From NCBI GenBank assembly GCA_019239915.1, contig JAFAZF010000038.1, positions 1 to 64,000 on the forward strand: 64,000 nt of DNA. The letters are read 5' to 3'. Origin of the DNA: Sphingomonadaceae bacterium. GTDB lineage: Bacteria > Pseudomonadota > Alphaproteobacteria > Sphingomonadales > Sphingomonadaceae. The translations under genes and the position numbers were made by a program. The notes under the pieces were generated by a model that saw only the letters and a list, made by a program, of their open reading frames with translations, was not told the origin of the DNA and did not search any database. This document shows positions 1 through 9,319 of the stretch, in pieces; the stretch's first letter is position 1; every line of letters begins with the position of its first letter.

Positions 1-523
1 AGAAGGCGAAGGCGAGCAGCATCAGCGCCATCGCCAGCGCGAAGTTGATGAAGCCGAACTGGAACGGATAGCTATAGGCCAGCGGCAGCGCGAACAGCGT
101 CGTCGCCGGCACGCGGCCATAGGCTTCGCGCGCCACCAGCAACAAACCCGCCACCGTCAACGGCGGAATGGCGAGCGCGATCAGCTTGACCGAGAATTCC
201 AGGCCGAACAGTTTGGAGAGCGGCACAACGAGCAGATCGACACCGAGATTGCCCAATATGCCCCATCGGAATGCGTAATAATGGAGCAGCGGCGATTGCG
301 TGCCGACGTCGAGCTCGACGCGGTAGCGGCCCATATGGCCGAGCAGATCGGTAAGCGGCGGGATCGGCCACCAAATGAGCGGCAGCGCCGCCAGCGCCAT
401 CATGGCGTAGGCGAAGTGGCGCGTCTCCCACCAACCGAGCGGGCGCGGCGAGGAGGCGTCCACCTCGATCATCGCCCGCATATCCCCGACCCCGAATCGC
501 CGCGCAAGCGGAAGCGCGGTCAT
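1..523 (-). CDS. Integral membrane protein, GT-C-like, 3' end beyond the window
   Basis: Open frame read from an ATG at 523 to the window edge, about 174 codons, with no stop seen, so the gene is partial. The N-terminus is a short soluble stretch, followed by hydrophobic segments around residues 40-60, 85-110, 115-135 and 150-174, which suggests a polytopic inner-membrane protein. It lies 32 bp downstream of an STT3-like gene on the same strand and is probably the last visible member of that operon. An ATG ten bases further upstream is followed almost at once by an in-frame TGA, which supports the start at 523. The size, topology and context suggest a GT-C type glycosyltransferase, but no catalytic motif is visible in this part; function is inferred. 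Confidence 0.65.
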   Translation of the reverse strand, partial: MTALPLARRFGVGDMRAMIEVDASSPRPLGWWETRHFAYAMMALAALPLIWWPIPPLTDLLGHMGRYRVELDVGTQSPLLHYYAFRWGILGNLGVDLLVVPLSKLFGLEFSVKLIALAIPPLTVAGLLLVAREAYGRVPATTLFALPLAYSYPFQFGFINFALAMALMLLAFAF

Positions 524-555
524 CGTCCGTCCATGAAACTTTGTTCAGGTTACGC

Positions 556-2364
556 CTAATCGGCGATCCGCCAGACCGCGATGCCGTCATTGCCCGGAAC
601 GCTGACCGGCGTAAGCCATGCCGGCGCGCGATGATTGCGAAGCCGAGCCGCGAGCCCCTGTGGGCTGTAATGCGCGTAGATGCCGAATTCGGCCCCGCTC
701 CCACAGATCGCGAGATAGCGAATGGCGTGTGCCCGGATCAGACGCAGCGCTTCGTCATCCGCGCTCATGAAGATCCGAGCCTCATCGACCATGCCGACGC
801 GATTACGGTGGTGGTTGGTGGCGAGCACGCTGTGATGCGTCTCGAGCAGGATCGCCGGGCCGATGCCAAGCGGCGCGAGCAAGTTCGAGGGGGGCAGCAG
901 ATTCAGTGCGCGCAAGTTGCCGACCGTCGCGCATGGGCGATCCGCCGTGGCGTTATCTCTCGCTGCGGTATTGAGTCCGTCGACCATCACCGCCGCGAGC
1001 GCCGGTGTCACCGGCGCGAACAGCAGCACGGCGCCGGCGGTGCCGAAGACACGCTTGAGCATGTTCGTCTGGCCACGCGCGCGCTTGAGCCAGCGCAGCA
1101 GCAAATAGAGCCCGCCCGGCAGTGCGAGCGCGTTGGCGGCGCCGCTGATGCGTTGCACGAGCACCGTGCCGGCCGTCGCCGCGAGCAGCAGCGCGAGGTA
1201 ACAGGCCCAGCGCATGCGCGCCTCGCTCCTCGACGCGCGCCAGGCGAAGGTGGCGCCGATCAGCCCGACCAGCGGATAACCCACCGCCAAGGTGCCGCTG
1301 ACGAGGCTCTGCTTCCAGATCGGCAGCCCCTCAGGGACGCTGTCGAACCAGATCTTGCGGACCAGCGGATCGAGATCGGCGAACGGATCGACGCCGCAGC
1401 GCGGCGCCATATGGTGATAGACGGCGAGGCAGACGAGCGCGAGGGCTCCCCCGCCGACCAGTCGCGGCAACGCCCTTGCTGGCAGGCGGTAGAGCAGCAG
1501 GCTGCCGAGCCCGGCCGTCGCCAGCATCGCGACGTGGGGCAGGGATATGATGTCGCACCAGGGAAGCGGCCATTGCGATCTGGGAATGGTGGCGACGAAG
1601 AGGATCGCCGACAGCATGCCGAGCGAAGCGAAGAAGCCTGCGAAGCGCGCGCGCTCGGCTTGGCCGCGATCAAACGCCCAGCGCAGACCGACGATGATCG
1701 CGAGCGACGCGGCGAGCGGCAGCCCCTCGAGCGAAATCCGCAGCCACAGCGCGGTTATCGCGCCGGTCGTCAGGCCCGCGCGCAGCGGCCTGTCGCCGAT
1801 TAGCGCGAACAGTGCCGCCAGTGCTAGGCCGATCTGCCAACCGTGGTGGTCGACCCGGAGCGGCCGCATTTGGACGAGCACGTTCGGCGTCGCACAGACG
1901 AACAGCGCTGCCATGATCGCGGTCTCGCGATCGAGCAGTCGCCGGGTCAGCAACGCGATCATCGCCATCGTGAAGCCCAGCGTCGCCAGCGGCACGACCA
2001 CTGATGCGACCGTCTGCGCCCCGTCGTAGCCGAGCAACGGCCGCAGGAGCAGGATCACCGCGGCGAGCGGCAGATCGATGAGACGGGACCAGTGCATCAG
2101 CGTGCCGGCCGGTGGGTTGATGCGGCGCTGCGAAACGTCCCACCAGCTCTGGCCCATCAACCAGTCGCGCACCTCGACCAGGCGCAGCTGATCGTCCGAA
2201 TCCCAGTAGCGCAGCCGCTGAATGTCCCCCCAGTGGATGACGGTGAGGATCAGGCAGGCGCACAGCCAGCAGCCGATCAGCAGCAGCGCGATCCGGCGCC
2301 GCGAGCCGCTCCGCGCAGGTGCGTCGCCGACGACGGGAGGCGCGATGATCTCGGCGTGGATCAT
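556..2364 (-). CDS. STT3-like GT-C membrane glycosyltransferase, paralogue 1
   Basis: 602 aa, hydrophobic, with a first membrane segment near residues 25-45. Just after it, SDDQLRLVEVRDWL and the following QSWWD...NPP.GTLMHWSRL stretch (about residues 56-95) resemble the first external loop of STT3/AglB oligosaccharyltransferases, where an acidic motif precedes a 'YP.G...HWPPL' stretch. A further VDHHGWQ motif (about 170) resembles the DHH motif of archaeal AglB. The C-terminal about 150 residues look soluble and periplasmic. Family knowledge: such proteins move sugars or glycans from polyprenyl carriers on the periplasmic side. The gene starts 10 bp after the paralogue at 2375-4183, with which it shares these motifs. 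The acceptor and sugar are unknown, and a plain GT-C sugar transferase is the main alternative. Confidence 0.7.
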   Translation of the reverse strand: MIHAEIIAPPVVGDAPARSGSRRRIALLLIGCWLCACLILTVIHWGDIQRLRYWDSDDQLRLVEVRDWLMGQSWWDVSQRRINPPAGTLMHWSRLIDLPLAAVILLLRPLLGYDGAQTVASVVVPLATLGFTMAMIALLTRRLLDRETAIMAALFVCATPNVLVQMRPLRVDHHGWQIGLALAALFALIGDRPLRAGLTTGAITALWLRISLEGLPLAASLAIIVGLRWAFDRGQAERARFAGFFASLGMLSAILFVATIPRSQWPLPWCDIISLPHVAMLATAGLGSLLLYRLPARALPRLVGGGALALVCLAVYHHMAPRCGVDPFADLDPLVRKIWFDSVPEGLPIWKQSLVSGTLAVGYPLVGLIGATFAWRASRSEARMRWACYLALLLAATAGTVLVQRISGAANALALPGGLYLLLRWLKRARGQTNMLKRVFGTAGAVLLFAPVTPALAAVMVDGLNTAARDNATADRPCATVGNLRALNLLPPSNLLAPLGIGPAILLETHHSVLATNHHRNRVGMVDEARIFMSADDEALRLIRAHAIRYLAICGSGAEFGIYAHYSPQGLAARLRNHRAPAWLTPVSVPGNDGIAVWRIAD

Positions 2365-2374
2365 GTGCGCGCGC

Positions 2375-4183
2375 TCAGCTCACGACCTTCCAGAGCCGGA
2401 GTACACTCGGCCGGCCGAGCGGCACCGGCTGCAGCCACGTGGGTGCGCGCCCGTCGGCGAGTCGGGCGGCGAGGCCGTTCGGCGCCAGATCGCGATCGAC
2501 GCCGACCGGCGCGGTATCGTCGCAGAAGGCGACATAGGCGACATGGCGGCGCGCGATGATGGCGTGCGCGGTCTCCAGTGAACCCATGGAGGCACGGATC
2601 ACGGTGCCGATCGCGGCGTCGTTGCGGTGGTAGCTGCCGGAGATGACATCGTGGTGGCTGTCGAGCATGATGCCCGGGCCGAGATCGAGCGGCGCCAGCA
2701 CGAGACCCGTCGGGGCGACGTTCAACGCGCGCAGGTTCGCGGTGGAGGCGCACGTTCGATAATTGCCGATCCAGCTGTGCTTGGTCGAATGGTTCGGCAG
2801 CAGCAGCACGCCGGCCAATGTCGGCGTCAGTGGCATGAAGAGGATGACGGCGGCGACGGAGCCGAGCACGCGCCGCACCGGCGCTTGCGCTGTCTGCGCA
2901 CGGCGCATCCCGGCGATCATCAGCCACAGGCCGCCCGGCACCGCCACGACCGTCGCGGTGCCGCCGACGCGCTGCACGAAGACCGCGGCGATGAACGTCG
3001 CGCTGCACATGAACAGGTAGACGCCCCAAGCGGCGCGTTCCCGGCCCTGGGATGCGCGGAGCGCGAGCGTACCGCCCAACAGCGCCAGCGCCGGGTAGCC
3101 GAGCATCAGCACGCCGACATCCGCCGAGGTCCGCCAGATCGGCATGCCCTCGAGGATGTTGTCATACCAGATCTTGCGGACGAGCGGATCGAGATTGCCG
3201 AACGGATCGAGTCCGCAGCGCGGCGCGGCGCTGTGATAGACGCCGAGGCAAGCGAGCGCGACCACGCCGCCGGCGGCGAGCCGCAACAGCGGCCGCGGGG
3301 GCACCAGCCGCAGCGCGAGGCCGCCCACGAATGCGGTGGCGAACATCTCGATGTGCTGGATCGAGATCGCGTCGCACCAGGTGACCGGCCATTGATGGAT
3401 CGGGATCAGCCCGGCGAAGAGCAGTGCCGAACAGGCCGCGAGCGCGCCGAAGAAGGCGACTAGGCGATCGTTCTCGTCAGGGCTGCAGGACAGCGCCCAG
3501 CGCAGCCCGACCAGCGCGCCCGCGGCGGCGGCGAGCGGTACGCCCTCGAGCGAGATGCGCAGCCACAGCGCGAGGAGTGCACCGGCGAAGAGTCCGGAGC
3601 GCGTCGGCCGCCGGTCGATGAGCGCGATCAACACCGCCGCGGCAATCCCAATCTGCCAGCCATGATGATCGACGCGCATCGGCCGCATCTGGGTGATCGC
3701 TCCCGGGCTGATCGCCGCGAACAACGCCGCCGGCAGCGTCGCCGCGGGCCCGACGAGCCGCCGCGCCAGCCACGCCGTCATGGCCATGCAGAAGCCAAGC
3801 GTGAGCATCGGCACGACGACCGCGGCGACGGTCTCGGCCTGAGCGGCGCCGACCAAGGGTCGCGCGAGCAGAATCGCAAGGCCGATCGGGATGTCGATGA
3901 GGCGCGACCAGTGCATCAAGCCGCCGCCGGGCGGGTTCATGCGGTGCTGCGTCACGTCCCACCAGCTCTGCCCGGCGAGCCAGTCGCGGACCTCGAGCAG
4001 ACGAAGCTGGTCGTCGGGATCGCCGAAGGTGAAGGTGGCGATGTCTTGGCGGTACATCGCGATCATCGCGGCGCAGGCGAGCAGCCATATCAGCAGAAGC
4101 GCCATGACGAGCAGATGCCGGCGTCGCGCCGGCGCGGGGTCGGCGATGGGCGTTTCCGCCGCGACGATTTCGGCGTGGATCAC
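2375..4183 (-). CDS. STT3-like GT-C membrane glycosyltransferase, paralogue 2
   Basis: 602 aa, the same length as its neighbour and clearly paralogous: PDDQLRLLEVRDWLAGQSWW near residue 56, the NPPGG.LMHWSRLIDIP loop and VDHHGWQ are all shared. The start is GTG at 4183, overlapping the gtrA stop by four bases (GTGA), which argues for translational coupling. About a dozen membrane segments followed by a C-terminal periplasmic domain fit an STT3/PMT-type GT-C protein. Seen: the motifs, the coupling and the tandem duplication. Inferred: that it uses a polyprenyl-phosphate sugar delivered by the GtrA protein upstream. No GtrB-type polyprenyl-phosphate glycosyltransferase is present in the window, so the lipid donor source must lie elsewhere. 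Confidence 0.7.
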   Translation of the reverse strand: MIHAEIVAAETPIADPAPARRRHLLVMALLLIWLLACAAMIAMYRQDIATFTFGDPDDQLRLLEVRDWLAGQSWWDVTQHRMNPPGGGLMHWSRLIDIPIGLAILLARPLVGAAQAETVAAVVVPMLTLGFCMAMTAWLARRLVGPAATLPAALFAAISPGAITQMRPMRVDHHGWQIGIAAAVLIALIDRRPTRSGLFAGALLALWLRISLEGVPLAAAAGALVGLRWALSCSPDENDRLVAFFGALAACSALLFAGLIPIHQWPVTWCDAISIQHIEMFATAFVGGLALRLVPPRPLLRLAAGGVVALACLGVYHSAAPRCGLDPFGNLDPLVRKIWYDNILEGMPIWRTSADVGVLMLGYPALALLGGTLALRASQGRERAAWGVYLFMCSATFIAAVFVQRVGGTATVVAVPGGLWLMIAGMRRAQTAQAPVRRVLGSVAAVILFMPLTPTLAGVLLLPNHSTKHSWIGNYRTCASTANLRALNVAPTGLVLAPLDLGPGIMLDSHHDVISGSYHRNDAAIGTVIRASMGSLETAHAIIARRHVAYVAFCDDTAPVGVDRDLAPNGLAARLADGRAPTWLQPVPLGRPSVLRLWKVVS

Positions 4184-4590
4184 GCGAACACGATCTTGCG
4201 GCGCATCAGCCAGCCCGACTGGAAGCTGACGAGGATCGCGACGAGCTTCGCGAGGCGCGGGTCGAGATCAACGATCTGTCCCATCGCGACCACGGCGACC
4301 GTCAACACCAGGCCGACGAACGCGGTCAGCACGAACATCACCTTCTGGACGTGGCGCGCGCCGCCGGTGACGGGCGTGCCGTCAGCGAAGACGAAGCGGC
4401 TCGAGACGAGCCAGTGCGCGAGGATCCCGATAGCGTAGCCGGAGGCGGACGCAAGCGTCGGCGCGACGTGCGCCTGGAGTGCGGCGAGGAACACGACGAG
4501 GTCGACGCCAAGCGCGACGGCGCTGGCGATCCCGTAGCGGAGATAGGCCGGGACGGGTGCGAGCGCGCGCGCCAGGCTGTCGGCGACCAT
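4180..4590 (-). CDS. GtrA family membrane protein (putative lipid-linked sugar flippase)
   Basis: 136 aa with four hydrophobic segments (about 20-40, 45-65, 85-105, 110-125), the usual size and topology of the GtrA family. Residues such as RYGIASAVALGVDLVVFLA and LAHWLVSSRFVF match the family pattern of a short Arg-rich cytoplasmic entry before helix 1 and an aromatic-Arg-Phe-Val-Phe stretch after helix 2. GtrA proteins are thought to flip polyprenyl-phosphate-linked sugars to the periplasm for O-antigen, teichoic acid or arabinan modification. The gene lies 3 bp after the flavoprotein gene and overlaps the STT3-like gene, so the four genes look like one transcript. The Arg-rich C-terminus is cytoplasmic. 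Confidence 0.85.
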   Translation of the reverse strand: MVADSLARALAPVPAYLRYGIASAVALGVDLVVFLAALQAHVAPTLASASGYAIGILAHWLVSSRFVFADGTPVTGGARHVQKVMFVLTAFVGLVLTVAVVAMGQIVDLDPRLAKLVAILVSFQSGWLMRRKIVFA

Positions 4591-4593
4591 GGA

Positions 4594-6153
4594 TCAGGCG
4601 GCCTTGCGGCGCTGCGGCACCAGCCGTTCGGAAGCGAGCGCTGCGCCACGCTCCGCTGCGTCAGCGGCAATCGTGTCGACCGCGCCTTCGTCGCCGGCCT
4701 CGTGATATTCGGCGTCCTCGTTGACCGCCCAGATGTCGTACTTGCGATGACCTGCCTCAATGTTCTTGGCGGTGAGCATCGCGGTCATCATCGCATGATC
4801 CTGGTTGTTGTAGCGATGCATGCCGTTGCGGCCGACCATGTGCAGCGTCGGGTAGGAGGCCTCGAGTTCGGAGCGCATCGCCTCGACGTTCGCCTTGTAG
4901 GCGTCGTCGTAGACTGGATAGGCCTTCTCCTGGCGCACCACGACGCCGCCTTCGACGTCCTTGGGGTCGCACAGGCCGAGCACGCCCATTTCCTTGGTCG
5001 CGAGCTTGACGAGCTCGGCGTCGTCCATCGCCCAGAGACCGTCACCCTCGAAGCAGAAATATTCGAGGCCGACGCAGGCGACGTTGGGATCGGGCACCAT
5101 CTCGGGCGACCAAGACCGGAAATTCTGGATGCGCCCGACGGTCACCTTGGGATCGTGGATGTAGATCCAGTTGTCCGGGAACAGCTCGGGCGAACGGATC
5201 ATCAGCGCGACGGTCAGGAAGTCGCGATATTTGAGGTCCATCGCCTCCGGCAGCGAGGCCGGCGTCGGCGTGATGCGCGCGGAAAGCTCGCGCATCGGCG
5301 CGGACGAGATGACGTGGCGCGCATCGATCGCGACGCGGCCGCCGTCCAGCGTGTTGGCGAGCACGCGCCAAGTCTCGGCGCCTTCGTCCCACCGCAGCTG
5401 GTGGAGCGCGTGGCCCATCAGCACCTGGTTGCCGCCCGCGACGACATGGTCGCGCGCGCGCTCCCACATCATGCCGGGACCCTTCCGCGGATAGCGGAAG
5501 GTCTCGAGCAGCGTCTTGGTCTCCATGCCGTCGTTCGGCTTCTTGTTCAGCCCGAGCGAGCGCTTCAGCCCGTCCAGCACTGCGCCGCCGAGGCTCAGCC
5601 CCTTGATGCGCTGCGCCGCCCAGTCGGCCGAGATCTCGTCGCAGGCCATGCCCCACACCTTCTCGGTGTAGGTCTTGAAGAAGATCGAGAAGAGCTTGGC
5701 GCCGAACTGGTTGATCGTCCAATCCTGGAAGCTCTCGGGATTGGCGGTGGGGAATGCCTTGGCTTTGGCGTAGCTCGCCATGCACAAGGTCGAGCGGAGG
5801 ATGCCGAGGTTCCACAGCGCCTCGAACGCGCGCAGCGGATAGCTGTAGAACTTGCCCTCATAATAGATGCGGCTCATCCGCGGCCGCTGGATGAAGTCGT
5901 CCGGCAGGATCTCGTTCCAGAGGTCGACGACCTCCTTGGACTTGGAGAAGAAGCGGTGGCCGCCGATGTCGAAGCGGTAGCCGCCATGTTCGACGGTGCG
6001 GCTGATGCCGCCGACATAGACGGGATCCTTTTCGATCACCGTCACGCTCTTGCCCATCCTGGTGAGCAGATAGGCGGCGGTCAGCCCCGCCGGCCCCGCG
6101 CCGATGATCGCAACGTCGACCGTCCCGCCCGTGCTCATGTCCGCCGCACCCAT
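4594..6153 (-). CDS. FAD-dependent oxidoreductase related to UDP-galactopyranose mutase / amine oxidase clan
   Basis: 519 aa. A dinucleotide-binding GAGPAGLTAAYLL lies near residues 17-29, followed by the IEKD acidic end of the beta-alpha-beta fold and a GGISRTVEHGGYRFDIGGHRFF stretch typical of the Glf/HemY-like NAD(P)/FAD clan. A second flavin-contacting stretch, GRNGMHRYNNQDHAMMTA, is near residue 440. The last 50 residues are charged and low in complexity. It heads the minus-strand operon before gtrA and the STT3-like genes, so a role in making or modifying a sugar donor is an inference from context; the substrate is not evident. Starts at residue 1 or Met6 are both possible; the longer form is given. 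Confidence 0.75.
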   Translation of the reverse strand: MGAADMSTGGTVDVAIIGAGPAGLTAAYLLTRMGKSVTVIEKDPVYVGGISRTVEHGGYRFDIGGHRFFSKSKEVVDLWNEILPDDFIQRPRMSRIYYEGKFYSYPLRAFEALWNLGILRSTLCMASYAKAKAFPTANPESFQDWTINQFGAKLFSIFFKTYTEKVWGMACDEISADWAAQRIKGLSLGGAVLDGLKRSLGLNKKPNDGMETKTLLETFRYPRKGPGMMWERARDHVVAGGNQVLMGHALHQLRWDEGAETWRVLANTLDGGRVAIDARHVISSAPMRELSARITPTPASLPEAMDLKYRDFLTVALMIRSPELFPDNWIYIHDPKVTVGRIQNFRSWSPEMVPDPNVACVGLEYFCFEGDGLWAMDDAELVKLATKEMGVLGLCDPKDVEGGVVVRQEKAYPVYDDAYKANVEAMRSELEASYPTLHMVGRNGMHRYNNQDHAMMTAMLTAKNIEAGHRKYDIWAVNEDAEYHEAGDEGAVDTIAADAAERGAALASERLVPQRRKAA

Positions 6154-7012
6154 GTCCGCAACCTTCCCCCGATGGTCCGGTCCCGGATTGGGGCAAAAGC
6201 TCTAAGGCTTGGTTAACGGGAGGTAAGCGGCGGCGGACGCGGTGTTCGTACCGTTCTCGAGCAGCCGGCCGGAAGGTGACTAAGGTAGCGCGACGTGGGG
6301 GTCATAATGCGACGAACGCGGTGCGATCCGGCGATGTCAAAAAGCGAAGCGGATCGCTGTCATGCCAATTCCTACAATGCACGCGAAAACTGCGGGCTTC
6401 GCTTGATTGCCGCGTCGTCCCGGCGGCGGCCCGGGCCCGCTCGCGACCCTGCTTCGTGCTCGTCTCGAGAAGGATCGGGATCCCGGATCATGTCCGGGAT
6501 AAAAGTGCAGATTATCAGCTGACGCCCATTCTCCGACGTCACCCCGGCCTCGAGCCGGGGTCCCGCTTCGTCACCTCCGCTCACTCGATCACTCGAGCGA
6601 AATCAGCGGGACCCGGTCAAGTTCGGGGGGACGAAGTCGGTAGGGCAGCTTTTGCCCAGTGGCGGACGTTGCGGCGACTAGCCACGTCATCCCATAAGCA
6701 ACCATGGCCTTCTCTGACGAACGTGGCACCAACTGGGGCTGCATCACTGCCTTCGCAGTGCTGCTGTTCATCGGCCCCCCGTCGTTCTCGTCGTGCTGAT
6801 GAGTGGGGGCGGATGCGAAGGCGTTCCTTCACCTTGCAGATCAAGCTCGGCATCGCTCTGGATCACCATCGCCGTGCTGATCCTCACTTGCAGCGCTATC
6901 ACGTGGGCGGTGAACAAGGCTGCTGCGGCATGGCGCAACCGAACGCGCCGATAAGCTGCCCGCCAGCAGTCGCCCGGTTGCAGACATTCGCAGACTACGC
7001 CAATCTCGACTG
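6154..7012. other. Long non-coding gap with short palindromes
   Basis: 859 bp in which I see no convincing gene; the longest frames are Arg/Ser-rich and lack recognisable content. It holds at least two GC-rich palindromes of the sphingomonad intergenic type: an 8-bp-arm hairpin at 6480-6500 (ATCCCGGA...TCCGGGAT) and a CCCCGGC...GCCGGGG type unit near 6540-6570. Promoters for the minus-strand glycan cluster should lie near 6160-6260, where base composition dips slightly, but no clear -35/-10 pair is identified. Confidence 0.5.
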
Positions 7013-7585
7013 ATGGTGCTTTTTCCGGCCTTACTGCTCGCTTCCTCGTCTCCCACCGCCGCCGATGTCACCGGCATGAAACCTCAGCTTGAGGTTATTC
7101 GAAGAGACGCAGCAGAGCGGCGCTGGCAGATCACATGTGAAGGGCGCGCGGGTGAGGAGACAGTATTACGCCTCAATTTTCCAAAGCGCATTTCCGGTGA
7201 AACAGTTCGAGCCTACTTTGAAAATAAGCGCTACGTCGGATCGTCCACTCATTATTTTTACAGAGAAACGCTGTCGCCGAATAGTTGCAATGGCGAACCG
7301 ATCACCACAGCGGGATCAGGCTTCGTCCGCGTGCTAAGTGTTGGCCCACGCGCAACGCTGGTGGGCTTGGCAGAGTTAGCAAAGGCGTGTTTCACTAATG
7401 CCGTGATACGGGAGCGCAAACGTGATGATCTTCCGGAAGCAGCCGCTCAAGCGAAGAGTGATTGGATGACGTTGGATGCGGGGGAGGACGTCACTTCACG
7501 TTACGGTCCAACGGTTTGCTTTATCAAAATGCGCGCCAACCAGCCGGCCTCGCCAATTCATGATCCAACCCGCAACGGCAGCTAA
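7013..7585 (+). CDS. Hypothetical exported protein
   Basis: 190 aa, not recognised. The first 17 residues (MVLFPALLLASSSPTAA) look like a short signal peptide. The body has two or three Cys (about 43, 88, 125, 165), a run of basic residues and no membrane helices. Codon use is less GC-rich at third positions than in neighbouring genes, which may mean recent acquisition. The start was chosen for the signal-like N-terminus; the frame upstream is not convincing coding sequence. It is isolated between two longer gaps, so context gives no clue to function. That it is expressed is inference. Confidence 0.55.
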   Translation: MVLFPALLLASSSPTAADVTGMKPQLEVIRRDAAERRWQITCEGRAGEETVLRLNFPKRISGETVRAYFENKRYVGSSTHYFYRETLSPNSCNGEPITTAGSGFVRVLSVGPRATLVGLAELAKACFTNAVIRERKRDDLPEAAAQAKSDWMTLDAGEDVTSRYGPTVCFIKMRANQPASPIHDPTRNGS

Positions 7586-7639
7586 CCACCAATAGCGCCC
7601 GCGAGCCCCGGCTTACCCGCGCGCGGCTCTTGCGCGATC

Positions 7640-7712
7640 CCATCATACCGGCGAAGGCCGGTATCCAATCGACAGCCCGGGCCTGGACCCCGGCCTGCGC
7701 CGGGGTGACGGA
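7640..7712. repeat. Pair of intergenic palindromic repeats
   Basis: Two GC-rich palindromes lie side by side: ATACCGGC...GCCGGTAT near 7645-7670 and ACCCCGGC...GCCGGGGT near 7687-7707. Translated in frame with the following gene they give the familiar 'IPAKAGIQ...PACAGV' string, a typical artefact of this repeat, and explain why the downstream open frame is longer than the gene. Confidence 0.8.
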
Positions 7713-7722
7713 CGAAGGCTGC

Positions 7723-9309
7723 GTGACGCGTACCAATAGACTGCCGCGCATCGCCGGCGCGCTGCTGCTCGCGATCGCCTTCGCCGCCGGCATCTGGTTC
7801 AGGTTCGCCGGGCTGGCGCGGCTGCCCTTCTGGCTGGACGAAGCCTATAGCGCCTACGCCGCCGATCACGGCTGGTATTTCCTCTGGCACGTCGTCCCGA
7901 CCTACGAGACGCATCCGCCTTTCTATTACTCGCTGCTCCATTTCTGGCGCGGCCTGTTCGGCGACGGCACGCTTGCGTTGCGTATTCCCGGCGCGCTGTG
8001 CGGCGTCGCGACGATCGGAGCAGCGGCGTTCGCCGGCCGGGCGCTCGCGGCAGCGCTGGCGCTGAGGCCGCATCAGCGGCACTGGCTCGTCTGCGCGATG
8101 GCCGGGCTCGTGGCGCTGCACCCCGATCTCATCGCGATGAGCCGCGACGTGCGGCCCTATCCGGTGATGGCGCTCGTCTACGGTGCCGCGCTGATCCCGC
8201 TGATGCGGATCGCCGGCGCGCGGCCCGCGCTGCCGCATCGTCCGCTCGCCGCCTATGCGCTCTGCGAGGCGCTGATGCTGTGGCTGCACAGCCTCGGGCC
8301 GCTGTTCGCGGGGGCGATGGGGATGGCGCTGCTCGCGGTGATCGAGATGCGCAGGCTCGATCGGCGCGATTGGGCGTGGCTGGCGGGATCGCAGGTCGCC
8401 GCGATCCTCGTCTGGCTGCCGGCCGCGCTGATCCTGCGCGATCAGGCGCCGACCTGGATCGCCTCGACCTGGCTGGTCTTCCGGCCCGCGACCTTGTGGC
8501 AGAGCCTCGGCCTGCTCTACGCGGCGCCGCCGCTTCGGGCGCGATGGCTCGGGCTGTTGCTCGCGCTGTTCGGGCTGGCGCTGCTGGTCTGCGATCGGCG
8601 CGGCCGGCGGATCGGGTTTGCGCTCGGCCTGCTCGCGATCGTGCCGACGGCGGCGAGCCTCGCGATCACGCTCGCCGTCTCGCCGGTGTTCCTCACCCGC
8701 ACGCTTTCGGCGGTGGCGCTGCCGGCGCTGCTCGTGATGACGCGCGGGCTGGCGCTGCCCGGCAGGATGCGGTTCGCGATGCTGCTGCCGCTGGCGGCGC
8801 TGCTCTGGCCGATGGCGACGGTCGATCGCGCTATCCTCCATGCGCCACCGAACGAGGACTGGTACGGCACGATTCGCTGGCTCGCGGCGCGGGCCCGCCC
8901 CGGGGACGAGCTTTGGGCCTATCCGAACGAGAGCGCCCTGCCGTTCGTCTATGCCGCGCGCGACCTCGGCTTTGGGATTTCGATCCGCGCGATCCCGACG
9001 ATCGTGCCCTCGATCGGGGCAAGGGGCATGCTGCCGACCGGCAGCCGCGGCGTCGTCTCGCTCTATCCCGACGATATCGCGCGGCTTGCCGCCAGCCCGC
9101 AGGCGCAGGCACCCTGCACGATCTGGCTGCTGCGCACCGGCCCGTGGACCTACGACAAGGGGGACGCGATGCTGAACGCGCTTTCGCGCCGGCGCGAGGA
9201 CGTCGGCGATTGGGAAGCCGAGCCGATCGAGATCGCCGGGCTCAGGCGGGCGGGTGGTTGCCCGCCATCGGTGCCGGGACGGTTGGCGGCCGCGCCCGCG
9301 ACGCGTTAA
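7723..9309 (+). CDS. GT-C family membrane glycosyltransferase (ArnT/PMT-like)
   Basis: 528 aa from a GTG at 7723. The frame is open back to 7630, but its first 31 codons read through a palindromic repeat, so the later start is preferred. After the first membrane segment comes PFWLDEAYSAY (about residues 35-45), the acidic loop of ArnT/PMT-type enzymes, then THPPFYYSLLHFW, the matching HPP motif. About ten membrane segments follow, then a C-terminal periplasmic part. Such enzymes transfer a sugar from a polyprenyl-phosphate donor to an envelope acceptor on the outer face of the inner membrane. The substrate cannot be read from sequence. It is related in fold, but not closely, to the STT3-like pair at 0.5-4.2 kb. 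Confidence 0.8.
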   Translation: MTRTNRLPRIAGALLLAIAFAAGIWFRFAGLARLPFWLDEAYSAYAADHGWYFLWHVVPTYETHPPFYYSLLHFWRGLFGDGTLALRIPGALCGVATIGAAAFAGRALAAALALRPHQRHWLVCAMAGLVALHPDLIAMSRDVRPYPVMALVYGAALIPLMRIAGARPALPHRPLAAYALCEALMLWLHSLGPLFAGAMGMALLAVIEMRRLDRRDWAWLAGSQVAAILVWLPAALILRDQAPTWIASTWLVFRPATLWQSLGLLYAAPPLRARWLGLLLALFGLALLVCDRRGRRIGFALGLLAIVPTAASLAITLAVSPVFLTRTLSAVALPALLVMTRGLALPGRMRFAMLLPLAALLWPMATVDRAILHAPPNEDWYGTIRWLAARARPGDELWAYPNESALPFVYAARDLGFGISIRAIPTIVPSIGARGMLPTGSRGVVSLYPDDIARLAASPQAQAPCTIWLLRTGPWTYDKGDAMLNALSRRREDVGDWEAEPIEIAGLRRAGGCPPSVPGRLAAAPATR

Positions 9310-9319
9310 GCTGCCCGGG

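Noticed and set aside
6276-7013. 245-codon plus-strand frame upstream of the exported protein
   Set aside because: Crosses palindromic repeats and has no family-like pattern.
7630-7722. Longer start for the GT-C gene
   Set aside because: The extra residues translate a palindromic repeat; the GTG at 7723 gives a normal N-terminus.
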